Shown here: one piece after another, positions 16,752 to 26,472 of the stretch
How the letters are laid out: every line of letters begins with the position of its first letter
Numbering within the stretch: the stretch's first letter is position 1
NCBI RefSeq assembly: GCF_003515705.1
Contig: NZ_QWEH01000009.1
Coordinates: 1 to 64,000, forward strand
DNA from: Oceanobacillus profundus
Lineage (GTDB): Bacteria; Bacillota; Bacilli; Bacillales; Amphibacillaceae
Length of the DNA stretch: 64,000 nucleotides
Direction: 5' to 3'
The notes under the pieces: model-generated
Seen by the model: only the letters and a program-made list of their open reading frames with translations
Databases searched by the model: none
Told to the model about the DNA's origin: nothing
Made by a program: the position numbers and the translations under genes

Positions 16752-19265
16752 ATGGCTGGTTTTTTAACGAAGATTTTTGGTGACGGTAATCAAAAGCAAT
16801 TGAATCGAATACAAAAAAAAGTAGATCAAATAGAAGCAATGGAAGCAGAGATTGAAAAACTCTCTGATACAGATTTACAAAATAAAACGAAGGTATTTAA
16901 AGAACGGATTGCAAATGGGGAGACACTTGATGATTTACTAGTGGAGGCATATGCAGTTGTCCGTGAGGCTTCTAAACGTGTGCTTGGTATGCGGCCTTTT
17001 GCTTCTCAGCTCATTGGGGCAGTGGCCCTGCATGAAGGTAATATTGCTGAAATGAAAACAGGTGAGGGTAAAACGCTCGCTTCCACGATGCCAGCATACT
17101 TAAATGCATTGTCTGATAAAGGTGTTCACATCATTACTGTCAATGAATATTTGGCGGAACGTGATGCAACCGAGATGGGGAAACTTTATAATTTTCTTGG
17201 ATTGACCGTTGGTTTAAATGGAAATGGTTTATCGAAGGAAGAAAAAAGGGAAGCTTATGCAAGCGATATAACTTATGGAACGAATAATGAATTTGGTTTC
17301 GATTATCTCCGGGACAATATGGTTCTATATAAAAATCAAATGGTACAGCGTCCTTTGAATTTTTCTATTATTGATGAGGTTGACTCAATTTTAATTGATG
17401 AGGCGAGAACGCCGCTAATTATTTCCGGGTCTGCAAAGAAATCAGCTACACTTTACCAACAAGCAGATGGGTTTGTAGCTACCCTCTCCAAGGAAACAGA
17501 CTATACGTACGATGAAAAAACAAAAGGTGTTCAATTAACTGAAGAGGGAATTAATAAGGCGGAAAAATATTTCTCCATTGAGAATTTATTTGATTTAAAT
17601 AATGTATCCTTAACCCATCATATTAACCAAGCATTGAAAGCACACGCCTCTATGCATCGTGATGATGATTATATGGTGGAAGATGGAGAAGTCGTTATTA
17701 TTGACCAGTTTACCGGACGGAAAATGAAAGGTCGTCGGTATAGTGACGGTCTCCATCAGGCGATTGAAGCAAAGGAAGGTCTGCAAATTCAAAACGAAAG
17801 CATGACACTTGCTTCCATTACATTCCAGAATTTCTTCCGGATGTACAATAAGCTATCGGGTATGACAGGTACTGCGAAAACGGAAGAAGAAGAGTTCAGA
17901 AATATCTATAATATGGATGTTATTGCAATCCCTACGAATATGCCAATTGCTCGTGATGATCGTGCAGATTTAATTTATAAATCAATGGAAGGGAAATTCC
18001 GCGCTGTTGTGGAGAACATCAAGGAAAGACATGCAGCTGGACAGCCTGTACTAGTTGGTACAGTTGCGGTAGAAACTTCAGAGCTTATTTCCAAGTTATT
18101 GAAAAAGGCTGGCATTAAGCATGAAGTGCTAAATGCGAAAAACCATTATCGGGAAGCTGAAATTATCGAAACGGCCGGACAAAAGGGTTCTGTTACAATT
18201 GCGACAAATATGGCCGGTCGTGGTACTGATATTAAGCTTGGTGAAGGAGTAAAAGATCTGGGAGGACTCGCAGTTGTTGGTACAGAGCGTCATGAATCAC
18301 GCCGAATTGACAACCAGCTTCGAGGACGTTCCGGACGTCAAGGAGATCCTGGTATAACGCAATTTTACTTATCGATGGAAGATGAATTGATGCGCCGTTT
18401 TGGTTCAGACAACCTAAGAAACATGATGGAAAGACTTGGCATGGATGATACGCAGCCAATCGAAAGTAAAATGGTATCCAAAGCTGTTGAATCTGCTCAG
18501 AAACGAGTGGAAGGAAATAACTTTGATGCTCGTAAAACAGTTTTATCCTATGATGATGTACTTCGTGAACAACGTGAAATTATTTATAAACAACGTTTCG
18601 AGGTTATTGATGCAGATGCAAACATTCGAGAAATTATTGAAAACATGCTGCAATCATCGATTGATCGAGTTGTAGGTACCCATACACAGGATAATGATGA
18701 AGAAAATTGGGATCTAAAAGCCATTGTTGAGTATGTGCATGGTAATCTGCTGGATCCTGAAGATCTTTCCGAAGCAGATTTGAAGGAAAAAGAAGCTGAA
18801 GAAATTTCTGCACTAATTATGGAAAAAGTGCGCAAACGTTACGATCAAAAAGAAGAGGAGCTTACACCTGAACAGTTCCGCGAATTCGAGAAGGTTATTG
18901 TTCTTCGAGCAGTCGATTCGAAATGGATGGATCATATTGATCAAATGGATCAACTCCGACAAGGGATTCATTTACGTGCGTATGGACAAAACGATCCATT
19001 AAGGGAATATCAGATGGAAGGTTTCGCAATGTTTGAAGCAATGGTTGCGAGTATCGAAGAAGAGGTTTCAAAATATATTATGAAAGCTCAAATTCGAGAG
19101 AACCTACAACGTCAAGAAGTAGTGAAAAACACACAAGCAGTAGCTGGTGGACAGGATGAGAAAAAGAAAGTACGTAAACCGATTGTGAAAAAACAAACCG
19201 TTGGTCGAAATGATCCATGTCCATGCGGGAGTGGTAAAAAGTATAAAAACTGTCACGGTCAGTAA
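16752..19265 (+). CDS. secA: preprotein translocase ATPase SecA
   Basis: SecA drives secretory proteins through SecYEG. The 837-aa product has Walker [10 protein letters not shown] near residue 102, DEVDSIL near 209, GRGTDIKLG, and the SecB/phospholipid-binding zinc tail [14 protein letters not shown] at the very end (three Cys and one His). Length is normal (B. subtilis 841). AAAGGAG lies 10 bases before the ATG. It is preceded by a long structured leader and followed, 286 bp later, by prfB. Confidence 0.98.
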   Translation: MAGFLTKIFGDGNQKQLNRIQKKVDQIEAMEAEIEKLSDTDLQNKTKVFKERIANGETLDDLLVEAYAVVREASKRVLGMRPFASQLIGAVALHEGNIAEMKTGEGKTLASTMPAYLNALSDKGVHIITVNEYLAERDATEMGKLYNFLGLTVGLNGNGLSKEEKREAYASDITYGTNNEFGFDYLRDNMVLYKNQMVQRPLNFSIIDEVDSILIDEARTPLIISGSAKKSATLYQQADGFVATLSKETDYTYDEKTKGVQLTEEGINKAEKYFSIENLFDLNNVSLTHHINQALKAHASMHRDDDYMVEDGEVVIIDQFTGRKMKGRRYSDGLHQAIEAKEGLQIQNESMTLASITFQNFFRMYNKLSGMTGTAKTEEEEFRNIYNMDVIAIPTNMPIARDDRADLIYKSMEGKFRAVVENIKERHAAGQPVLVGTVAVETSELISKLLKKAGIKHEVLNAKNHYREAEIIETAGQKGSVTIATNMAGRGTDIKLGEGVKDLGGLAVVGTERHESRRIDNQLRGRSGRQGDPGITQFYLSMEDELMRRFGSDNLRNMMERLGMDDTQPIESKMVSKAVESAQKRVEGNNFDARKTVLSYDDVLREQREIIYKQRFEVIDADANIREIIENMLQSSIDRVVGTHTQDNDEENWDLKAIVEYVHGNLLDPEDLSEADLKEKEAEEISALIMEKVRKRYDQKEEELTPEQFREFEKVIVLRAVDSKWMDHIDQMDQLRQGIHLRAYGQNDPLREYQMEGFAMFEAMVASIEEEVSKYIMKAQIRENLQRQEVVKNTQAVAGGQDEKKKVRKPIVKKQTVGRNDPCPCGSGKKYKNCHGQ

Positions 19266-19381
19266 TAATACTTCTCTATGCACAGACAGCTGAATTTTAC
19301 TGGCGGAGACTGTATCTGGGGAATTAGCAGTTAGAAGGTTTGGAATTGTTTTGATGCAGACAGAAAATAATATCTGCTAAC

Positions 19382-19523
19382 AAAGAGGCTGGAACATAAC
19401 TAAAGTACTTAATGTTAAAGACGAACGATGTACAAACTTAGCGGAGTATATTTCCAGAGCGAGTTATTTGCATCAATCATGTTCGGTTTCACTTCATAAA
19501 AATACTTTTGTCCCAGTCTCTTT
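19382..19523. repeat. dispersed palindromic intergenic element
   Basis: The ends AAAGAGGCTGGAACA and TGTCCCAGTCTCTTT are inverted copies (13 of 15). The 142-bp unit between secA and prfB also has inner partial inverted arms. Its minus strand contains CGCTCTGGAAATATACTC, closely matching CGCTCCGGAAATACACTT at 33461-33478. I recall GAGGCTGGGACA-type ends from intergenic elements of several Firmicutes, but cannot search for copies. Confidence 0.6.
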
Positions 19524-19551
19524 ACATGAATTTTGAATAAGAGGTGGAAGT

Positions 19552-20653
19552 ATGGAATTAGTAGAAATTAAACACGAGTTAGACAAAATAGCTTCACGAA
19601 TTGAAGATTTTAGGGGGTCTCTTTGACTTAGAGGCTAAGAAAGCTCGGATAGCAGAATTAGAAATGCAAATGGCAGATCCTAATTTTTGGAATGATCAAG
19701 ATAATGCCCAAAAAACAATTAATGAAGCGAATGGCCTCAAGAGTTATGTGAATAGCTTTGAAGAAATTGAAGAGCGATGGGAAAACATGGAGGTTTCCTA
19801 TGAGCTTGTAAAAGAAGAGAATGATCAAGAGTTATTTGACGATCTGCAGGAAGAATTAGCAGGATTTATTTCGGATGTCAATGAGTTTGAGCTGCAAATG
19901 CTATTGAGTGAACCTTATGATGCAAATAACGCAATTCTTGAGCTGCACCCTGGTGCTGGTGGTACGGAATCACAGGATTGGGCTAGTATGTTGTTACGAA
20001 TGTATCAACGCTTTGCAGAGGATAAAGACTTCAAGGTTGAGACATTGGATTATCAGCCCGGTGAGGAAGCTGGTGTTAAAAGTGTAACCCTGCTGATAAA
20101 AGGTCATAATGCGTATGGTTACTTGAAAGCAGAAAAAGGTGTCCACCGTCTTGTACGTATCTCTCCATTTGATTCATCTGGTCGCCGTCATACTTCATTC
20201 GTTTCATGTGATGTGACACCAGAAATGACAGATGATGTAGATATTGAAATCCGATCAGAAGATATTAAGGTTGATACGTACCGAGCAAGTGGAGCTGGTG
20301 GGCAGCATGTTAATACAACTGACTCAGCTGTTCGTATAACGCACCTGCCGACAAATACAATTGTTACATGTCAAAATGAGCGCTCTCAAATTAAAAACCG
20401 TGAAGCAGCAATGAAAATGTTAAAATCAAAGCTTTACCAATTAGAAATAGAACGTCAACAACAAGAGCTAGATGATATTCGTGGAGAACAGAAGGAGATT
20501 GGCTGGGGAAGTCAAATTCGTTCTTATGTTTTTCATCCTTATTCCATGGTAAAGGATCATCGAACAAATATGGAAACAGGGAACACACAAGCTGTAATGG
20601 ATGGAGATCTTGGCATTTTCATTGATGCTTACTTAAGATCACAAATAAACTAA
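19552..20653 (+). CDS. prfB: peptide chain release factor 2, with programmed +1 frameshift
   Basis: RF2 ends translation at UGA and UAA. The gene starts at ATG 19552 (GAGGTGG upstream) and runs 24 codons to an in-frame TGA at 19624-19626. The site is AGGGGG, TCT, CTT TGA C. The internal Shine-Dalgarno-like AGGGGG and CUU-UGA-C are the classic autoregulatory +1 shift. Reading resumes at GAC 19625 and continues to 20653, giving about 366 aa. SPF ([11 protein letters not shown]) is the stop-codon tripeptide and GGQ ([11 protein letters not shown]) the catalytic motif. Translating from 19601 alone would be wrong. Confidence 0.97.
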
Positions 20654-20655
20654 TA

Positions 20656-20700
20656 CATCAAAAGGGGGCTCATTCTATAAGAATGAGCCCCCTTTTGATG
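20656..20700. terminator. prfB terminator
   Basis: A perfect 20-bp stem begins CATCAAAAGGGGGCTCATTC and has a TATAA loop. The right arm carries CCCCCTTTT. The end is not T-rich beyond the stem itself. Confidence 0.85.
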
Positions 20701-20879
20701 TGGAGCAGAATATATTGCTATTGTTTCATAAATTTGCCATAAACCGCTAAAGTTATTGATTTAGCAATGTTATGAGTGAAGTTAGAGATGTAAACGGTTG
20801 TAACAGCGGTTTTAATCTAAATGAAAAGGGTTATAATAGGGGTGTGATCTTTATATAAAGTGTAAAGGGGATTTTTAAA

Positions 20880-21221
20880 ATGAAAAAATGGTTAGTAGCA
20901 GTTTTGTTTTTAGCAGTGCTTGCACTAGGTGCCTGTGGAGCTGGTGATGACAATGCATCAGATGATGCGGGTACGGATGATTCCAACGATGGTGCAGTAG
21001 AAACCTCCGCAGGTGAAGAAGTTTACCAATCAAATTGTGCTTCATGTCATGGTGCCGACCTCTCTGGTGGTGCAGGTCCATCGTTAGCGCAAGTAGGATC
21101 TAAATACTCGGCAGATGAAATTGCTGATATTGTGAAAAATGGTAAAGGCAGTATGCCAGCACTTAATGTAGCTGGTGAGGATCTTGATGCTTTAACGAGC
21201 TGGCTATCTGAAAAACAATAA
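20880..21221 (+). CDS. cccB: cytochrome c551 lipoprotein
   Basis: A 113-aa small c-type cytochrome. The lipoprotein signal peptide MKKWLVAVLFLAVLALGAC has its lipobox Cys at 19. A disordered Asp/Ser linker follows, then haem-binding CASCH near residue 51 and an axial Met in GKGSMPAL near 96. It would be tethered outside the membrane and carry electrons. It matches B. subtilis CccB (YvjB region, after prfB). TATAAT at 20831 may be its -10. Confidence 0.92.
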   Translation: MKKWLVAVLFLAVLALGACGAGDDNASDDAGTDDSNDGAVETSAGEEVYQSNCASCHGADLSGGAGPSLAQVGSKYSADEIADIVKNGKGSMPALNVAGEDLDALTSWLSEKQ

Positions 21222-21240
21222 CTTTATTTTAAAACAGAAC

Positions 21241-21290
21241 GAGCCCTATATAGGTAGAAATAGTCGCCTATATTGGGCTTTTTTGTTTTT
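21241..21290 (+). terminator. cccB terminator
   Basis: GCCCTATATAGG pairs with CCTATATTGGGC across a 12-base loop, then TTTTTTG. Confidence 0.9.
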
Positions 21291-21466
21291 TAGAAAAACA
21301 TTACATTATTTACGCATTGAAATATAATTGTAATAATTTTATGTCTAAAAATGCTGTAGAAAGATGTTATAATAGGTAGGAAATGTTCGAGGTTTATTCG
21401 GAAATAAATATAGATTCATAGATTGACAACTAGGAACAACAATTATAAAAAAAAGGTGATATTTAG

Positions 21467-22153
21467 ATGATATTAATGAAAGATGTATATAAGACATATG
21501 ACAATGGTGTCACCGCATTAAATGGTGTCAACGTAGATATAGAGCAAGGTGAGTTCGTATATATTGTTGGCCCGAGCGGTGCAGGAAAATCGACATTTAT
21601 TAAATTAATATATAGAGAAGAGAAACCAACTAAAGGTTCGATTATTATTGGAGATACAGATTTAGGTGACATTAAAGAGCGAAAAGTTCCTTACATACGC
21701 CGGGACATTGGTGTCGTATTCCAAGATTTCAAGCTTTTACCCAAAATGTCCGTTTATGAAAATGTGGCATTTGCGCTTGAAGTAATTGAGGAATCACCAA
21801 AAAGTATTCGTAAGCAAGTAATGGAAGTACTGGAAGTAGTGGGATTGAAGAATAAAGCCCGCTCCCTGCCGAGTGAGTTATCCGGGGGAGAGCAGCAGCG
21901 TGTTTCCATAGCTCGAGCTATTGTTAATCATCCTAAGATTGTAATTGCTGATGAGCCAACTGGAAACCTGGACCCTGATACATCATGGGGGATTATGAAA
22001 ACATTTGAAGAAATTAATGCTAGAGGAACAACAATTATCATGGCCACTCACAGCAAGGAAATTGTAAACACAATTAAAAAACGAGTAATTGCTATCGAAG
22101 GCGGTATGATCGTTAGAGATGAGCAAAGAGGGGAATATGGCTATGAGATTTAG
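21467..22153 (+). CDS. ftsE: cell-division ABC ATPase FtsE
   Basis: A 228-aa ABC ATPase: Walker A GPSGAGKST near residue 36, Q-loop VVFQDFKLLP, signature LSGGEQQR, Walker B IVIADEPTG, H-loop ATHSKE. With FtsX it gates peptidoglycan hydrolases. In B. subtilis FtsEX activates CwlO during elongation. AAAGGTGAT precedes the ATG. The stop overlaps the ftsX start by 11 bases. Confidence 0.97.
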   Translation: MILMKDVYKTYDNGVTALNGVNVDIEQGEFVYIVGPSGAGKSTFIKLIYREEKPTKGSIIIGDTDLGDIKERKVPYIRRDIGVVFQDFKLLPKMSVYENVAFALEVIEESPKSIRKQVMEVLEVVGLKNKARSLPSELSGGEQQRVSIARAIVNHPKIVIADEPTGNLDPDTSWGIMKTFEEINARGTTIIMATHSKEIVNTIKKRVIAIEGGMIVRDEQRGEYGYEI

Positions 22154-23036
22154 AACTTTTATGCGGCATGTACGTGAAGGCTTTAAAAATATTTTTCGTA
22201 ATGGTTGGATGACTATTGCTTCTGTAGGTGCCGTTACAACAACATTAATTTTAGTGGCAGTTTTCTTAGCATTAGTACTTAACTTAAATGAGATGGCAAA
22301 GAGTATTGAAGATGATGTACAAATTAACACGATGATAGATCTGACAGCAACAGAGGATGAGATTATCGAATTAGGTGAGGAGATTGAACAGATTGAAGGT
22401 GTGGACACAGTATCATTCTCTTCCAATGATGATGAACTCCAAAAACTAATTCAAAGTATGGGCGAAGAGGGTGAAGCTTGGCATTTATTTGAACAGGACA
22501 ACCCTTTAAACCATGTTTATATCGTAAGAGCGCTAGTTCCTGAAGATACAGATCGCATTGCTTCTGAAATTGCTTCGTTCAATTATGTTGACCAAGTAAA
22601 CTACGGTAGAGATGTTGTTGAACAATTATTTGAGTTTAATAAATATGCAAGGACAATTGGACTTGCTTTAATTATCGCTCTAGTATTCACAGCAATTTTC
22701 CTGATTTCTAACACCATTAAAATTACGATCATGGCACGAAGCACAGAAATTAGTATTCAGAAACTTGTAGGAGCGACAAACGGATTTATTCGCTGGCCAT
22801 TCTTTGTTGAAGGGTTACTACTTGGAGTTCTAGGCTCCATCGTTCCGATCGCAGTAATATTAGGAGGCTACTACTACTTGTACACCAACTTCAATGACCA
22901 AATTACATTTAGTTTTGTAGAAATGCTACCATTTAGTCCATTTGCTTGGCAGCTATCATTAATGATACTTGCAATTGGTGCAATTATTGGTGTATGGGGA
23001 AGTGTCATGAGTGTACGTAAATTCCTAAAAGTCTAA
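22143..23036 (+). CDS. ftsX: cell-division membrane protein FtsX
   Basis: A permease-like FtsX of about 297 aa: a short cytoplasmic N-terminus (FRTFMRHVREGFKNIFRNGWMTIAS), one membrane segment, an extracellular loop (residues about 50-165), then three membrane segments. ATGs at 22137 and 22143 are possible; AGAGGGG spacing favours 22143. The extracellular loop would contact a hydrolase, and the next gene encodes a fitting one. Confidence 0.94.
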   Translation: MRFRTFMRHVREGFKNIFRNGWMTIASVGAVTTTLILVAVFLALVLNLNEMAKSIEDDVQINTMIDLTATEDEIIELGEEIEQIEGVDTVSFSSNDDELQKLIQSMGEEGEAWHLFEQDNPLNHVYIVRALVPEDTDRIASEIASFNYVDQVNYGRDVVEQLFEFNKYARTIGLALIIALVFTAIFLISNTIKITIMARSTEISIQKLVGATNGFIRWPFFVEGLLLGVLGSIVPIAVILGGYYYLYTNFNDQITFSFVEMLPFSPFAWQLSLMILAIGAIIGVWGSVMSVRKFLKV

Positions 23037-23042
23037 GCCGAC

Positions 23043-23089
23043 TTGCTCGTAACGGCTCTTGAGGTACATCCAGCCGGAGCGAGCTTTTA
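23043..23089 (+). terminator. weak terminator-like hairpin after ftsX
   Basis: GCTCG-TAA-CGGCT pairs with AGCCG-GA-GCGAGC, then TTTTAC. Interior mismatches and only four T make it a weak stop, so some read-through into the M23 gene is possible. Confidence 0.5.
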
Positions 23090-23194
23090 CATAACAAGCA
23101 ACATAACATCGTCTATGAAGCATGCCTAGACAACAAGAGTGAACAGAAAAAGCAAGAAGGAACTTGCAATATATTAGGTGAAGGAGAAATACGA

Positions 23195-24619
23195 GTGAAA
23201 AAAGTAGCTTCAAGTATACTTATCGCAGGGCTGATTTTAATGACTATACCAACTAGTGGGTTTCATGTTTCTGCAGAATCGGTTGGTGATTTAGAAAAGA
23301 AAATTAACGATTTAGACAAAGAACAGTCTGGATTGAATGATGAAAAAAATAATCTAGAAGGTAATAAAAGAGATACGGAAGAAAAATTAAATAAAAATAA
23401 ATCAAAGCAGAGCACTGTCGAACAGGACATTAATTCAATTGATGAAGAGTTAACCTCTACACAAAATAATATTAGCAATAAAGAAAATGAGATAACTGAA
23501 ACAAATAATGAAATCGAAACATTAACATCTAAAATTAATGAATTGACAGAGAGAATTGAAGAATTAAAAGAAGAGATTAAGATATTAGAAGATCGAATCG
23601 AAAAACGCGACGCACTATTGAAGGAACGTCTTCGTACCATTCAGCAAAATGGTGGGGATATGAAATATATGGAAGTTATTTTCGGTGCAAGCAGTTTTGG
23701 AGACTTTATTAGCAGAACATCGGCAGTGAATACAATTATGGATTCTGATAAAACGATTATGGAAGCACAGGCTGCAGATAAAAAAGTACTTCAGGAAAAT
23801 AAAAAAGAAGTAGAAGCGAATAAAGAAGAAGTAGAAGTGAAGAAAGTAGCAGTTGAAGATAAGAAAAAATCACTTGAAAACCAAAAAGAAGAGCTAGTAG
23901 CGTTAGAAGGTCAACTAAAAGATCAAATGCAAGAAAAAGAAACGCTGATGGCACAACTTGAAGAAGAGCATCAAGATTTAGAAGAATACAAATTGAGCAT
24001 TGAAGACGAGCAGCAAGTCCTGAATGATCAAGAAAAAGCTATTAAACTAGCAAAACAACAATATGAGCAAGAAAAAGGAAAATTGGAACAGCTTGCTAAA
24101 GAGGAAGCAGCTCGACAAGCTGCTCAAGAAAAAGCTTCACAAAGTAGTTCACGTTCATCAGGAAGTTCAAATACAGTTGCTTCCACACCAGCTCCGACAC
24201 CTAGTGGAAATGGAATGTTTATCAGACCGACAAGCGGTCCAGTAACTTCTTCATTTAATCCAAATCGAATGCACCCGATTCACAACGAGATAAGACCGCA
24301 TAACGGGACTGATTTTGGTAAGAGAAGTTCAGCGGATGCTCGGATTGTAGCAGCTGCAGATGGTGTTGTTTCAACTGCTGGAGCATTGGGGAGCTTTGGG
24401 AACACGGTTATGATAACTCATGTTATTAATGGTCAAACATATACAACAGTATATGCGCATTTAAATAGTATCTCAGTTTCCTCTGGACAAACGGTTAGTC
24501 AAGGACAGCAGATTGGTGTTATGGGAACAACTGGTGGATCTACTGGTGTACATCTTCACTTTGAAGTTCACCCAGGCGGATACAAAAATCCAGTGAATCC
24601 AATGAATTACCTTAATTAA
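23195..24619 (+). CDS. M23 (LytM) peptidoglycan endopeptidase with coiled-coil domain
   Basis: A 474-aa secreted protein starting at GTG 23195 behind GAAGGAG. It has a signal peptide (cleavage near HVSAES), a long coiled-coil (residues about 28-310, split in two arms), a Ser/Pro linker, and a C-terminal LytM domain. The zinc ligands are seen in RPHNGTDFGK (HxxxD), YAHLNS and HLHFEV (HxH). This is the plan of EnvC/PcsB-like, FtsEX-controlled hydrolases. Directly following ftsEX, it is the likely FtsEX partner. B. subtilis uses CwlO, with an NlpC/P60 domain instead. Confidence 0.88.
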   Translation: MKKVASSILIAGLILMTIPTSGFHVSAESVGDLEKKINDLDKEQSGLNDEKNNLEGNKRDTEEKLNKNKSKQSTVEQDINSIDEELTSTQNNISNKENEITETNNEIETLTSKINELTERIEELKEEIKILEDRIEKRDALLKERLRTIQQNGGDMKYMEVIFGASSFGDFISRTSAVNTIMDSDKTIMEAQAADKKVLQENKKEVEANKEEVEVKKVAVEDKKKSLENQKEELVALEGQLKDQMQEKETLMAQLEEEHQDLEEYKLSIEDEQQVLNDQEKAIKLAKQQYEQEKGKLEQLAKEEAARQAAQEKASQSSSRSSGSSNTVASTPAPTPSGNGMFIRPTSGPVTSSFNPNRMHPIHNEIRPHNGTDFGKRSSADARIVAAADGVVSTAGALGSFGNTVMITHVINGQTYTTVYAHLNSISVSSGQTVSQGQQIGVMGTTGGSTGVHLHFEVHPGGYKNPVNPMNYLN

Positions 24620-24625
24620 CTTTTT

Positions 24626-24656
24626 AAAAGCATACCAAGTCAGGTATGCTTTTTTA
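24626..24656 (+). terminator. terminator of the M23 peptidase gene
   Basis: AAAAGCATACC pairs with GGTATGCTTTT over AAGTCA, then T-run. Confidence 0.93.
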
Positions 24657-24801
24657 CTATCCATGGAACGTTTGCATATTTGGGTGATGGTTAAATCCAT
24701 AGTCAATCATAAAATAAAATGTTATGCTATTACTATTCGTATATCTTTCGGCAGATCCATATACTAATATACAGCATCAATTTTAAATTAGAGGTGGAAA
24801 A

Positions 24802-26271
24802 ATGAAATTGAAAAAGTCTCAAATTATATTGATTTTCGTCGCTGCCTTATTTCTTGGATTCGCAGGTGCTTATGCAGGTGTGGAGTTTGCACAATCTAAA
24901 GATTCAGGAATGGAACAAGGTGCGAATCAAATTACGAATAACGGTTCTACAAATGAGGATACGGAAGCACCAGATTCTTCTGCCGATTTAAATAAAATTA
25001 ACCAGGCCTATTCGTTGATCAAACAAAATTACCTGGAAGAAGTAGAAGATACACAGTTAATTGAAGGTGCGATCGAAGGAATGCTTTCCACCTTAGAAGA
25101 TCCGCATACATCTTATATGGATATTGAAACAGTAAATCAATTTACCGATCAAATTGAATCCTCTTTTGAGGGAATTGGTGCAGAAGTGAGTATGGTTAAC
25201 GGACTTGTTACCATTGTAGCGCCAATCAAGGATTCACCAGCTGAAAAGGCGGGCTTGCGACCGAATGATCAAGTATTAACCGTAGATGGAGAAAGTCTAG
25301 AAGGATTAAACTTGAATGAAGCGGTTGCTAAGATTCGTGGTGAAAAGGGTTCAGAGGTTGAATTAGAAATTCAGCGTGCAGGTGTTTCCGATCCATTCCC
25401 GGTTACAATTGTTCGTGATGAGATTCCGGTCGAAACGGTATATAGCAGTTCAGAAATGGTGGATGGAAAATTAACTGGCATCATCGAAATAACAAATTTC
25501 TCGGAGAATACTGCTAAGGAATTCGAAGAACAATTAGCAGCTTTGGAGAAGGAAAATATTGAAGGGCTAGTTATAGATGTTAGAGGAAATCCAGGAGGTC
25601 TTCTTGATGTAGCGGAGGACATTCTATCACTCTTTGTCCCTAAAGATATTCCGTATATTCAAATTGAAAACGGTGATGGTGAACGAGAAGGCTATCATTC
25701 ACAATTAACGGAGAAAAAAGGTTACCCAATAAGCATTTTGATAAATGAGGGCAGTGCGTCAGCTTCTGAGATATTAGCTGTTGCATTAAAAGAATTAGAC
25801 TATGATGTCGTTGGAGAAACGAGTTATGGAAAAGGAACTGTTCAACAGGCAGTGCCATTAGGAGATGGAAGCTCGATTAAATTAACGACATTTAAATGGT
25901 TATCACCACATGGAGAGTGGATTAATGAAAAAGGGGTTGAGCCAACAATTGAGGTGAAACAACCTGAATATTATTACACACATCCAGTGCAAATAGAAGA
26001 AGATGCGTTGAAGGTTGATCAGACCGATGAAGCAATTGCCAATCTGCAAGTGATGTTATCTGGATTAGGCTATGATACAGGACGAACAGATGGTTATTAT
26101 AGTGAAGAAACAGAAGAAGCAGTCTCCTCATTCCAGTCTGATAATGATTTAACCGATACTGGTGAAGTTGATCAAGATACAGCTGGACTAATCGAAGCGC
26201 AGGTTATTGAGAAGATAAGGGATCGTGACGATGATAACCAAATGGAGGAAGCGTTGAAAGCATTATATTAA
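24802..26271 (+). CDS. ctpB: carboxy-terminal processing protease CtpB (S41)
   Basis: A 489-aa membrane-anchored serine protease. After an N-terminal signal anchor (about residues 5-30) comes a helical region, a PDZ domain (about 95-185, with IVAPIKDSPAEKAGLRPNDQVL) and the S41 core. The catalytic Ser is in NEGSASASEIL (near 317) and the Lys in SYGKGTVQQ (near 343). A peptidoglycan-binding domain follows (about 400-470, LQVMLSGLGYDTGRTDGYY). In B. subtilis CtpB signals to the mother cell by cleaving SpoIVFA, helping pro-SigK processing during sporulation. GAGGTGG precedes the ATG. Confidence 0.94.
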   Translation: MKLKKSQIILIFVAALFLGFAGAYAGVEFAQSKDSGMEQGANQITNNGSTNEDTEAPDSSADLNKINQAYSLIKQNYLEEVEDTQLIEGAIEGMLSTLEDPHTSYMDIETVNQFTDQIESSFEGIGAEVSMVNGLVTIVAPIKDSPAEKAGLRPNDQVLTVDGESLEGLNLNEAVAKIRGEKGSEVELEIQRAGVSDPFPVTIVRDEIPVETVYSSSEMVDGKLTGIIEITNFSENTAKEFEEQLAALEKENIEGLVIDVRGNPGGLLDVAEDILSLFVPKDIPYIQIENGDGEREGYHSQLTEKKGYPISILINEGSASASEILAVALKELDYDVVGETSYGKGTVQQAVPLGDGSSIKLTTFKWLSPHGEWINEKGVEPTIEVKQPEYYYTHPVQIEEDALKVDQTDEAIANLQVMLSGLGYDTGRTDGYYSEETEEAVSSFQSDNDLTDTGEVDQDTAGLIEAQVIEKIRDRDDDNQMEEALKALY

Positions 26272-26280
26272 TAACAGTGC

Positions 26281-26316
26281 ATGAAAAGTCCACGAGTGTT
26301 GCTCGTGGATTTTCAT
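26281..26316 (+). terminator. ctpB terminator
   Basis: ATGAAAAGTCCACGAG pairs with CTCGTGGATTTTCAT over a TGTTG loop; the T-rich part is within the right arm. Confidence 0.8.
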
Positions 26317-26472
26317 ATTAAAGGTAGTTAGTACAATCATAGCAGGATAGTGTGTTCCCTTTACTGGCAATGCACTCTATTGTTCTCTACCAATTAACAA
26401 GAAAAGCAGGAGATTGGTCGATATTTATCGAATAGGTAAAGAAAGGTAATACATAGAAGAAGGTGAGAAGAT

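Noticed and set aside
19601-20653. prfB starting at TTG 19601
   Set aside because: The upstream 24-codon frame with AGGGGG and CTT TGA C shows the standard +1 frameshift, so the gene starts at 19552.
20760-20830. CcpA cre-like sequence (TGTAAACGGTTGTAACA) before cccB
   Set aside because: Only part of the cre consensus fits; the second half-site fails at key positions.
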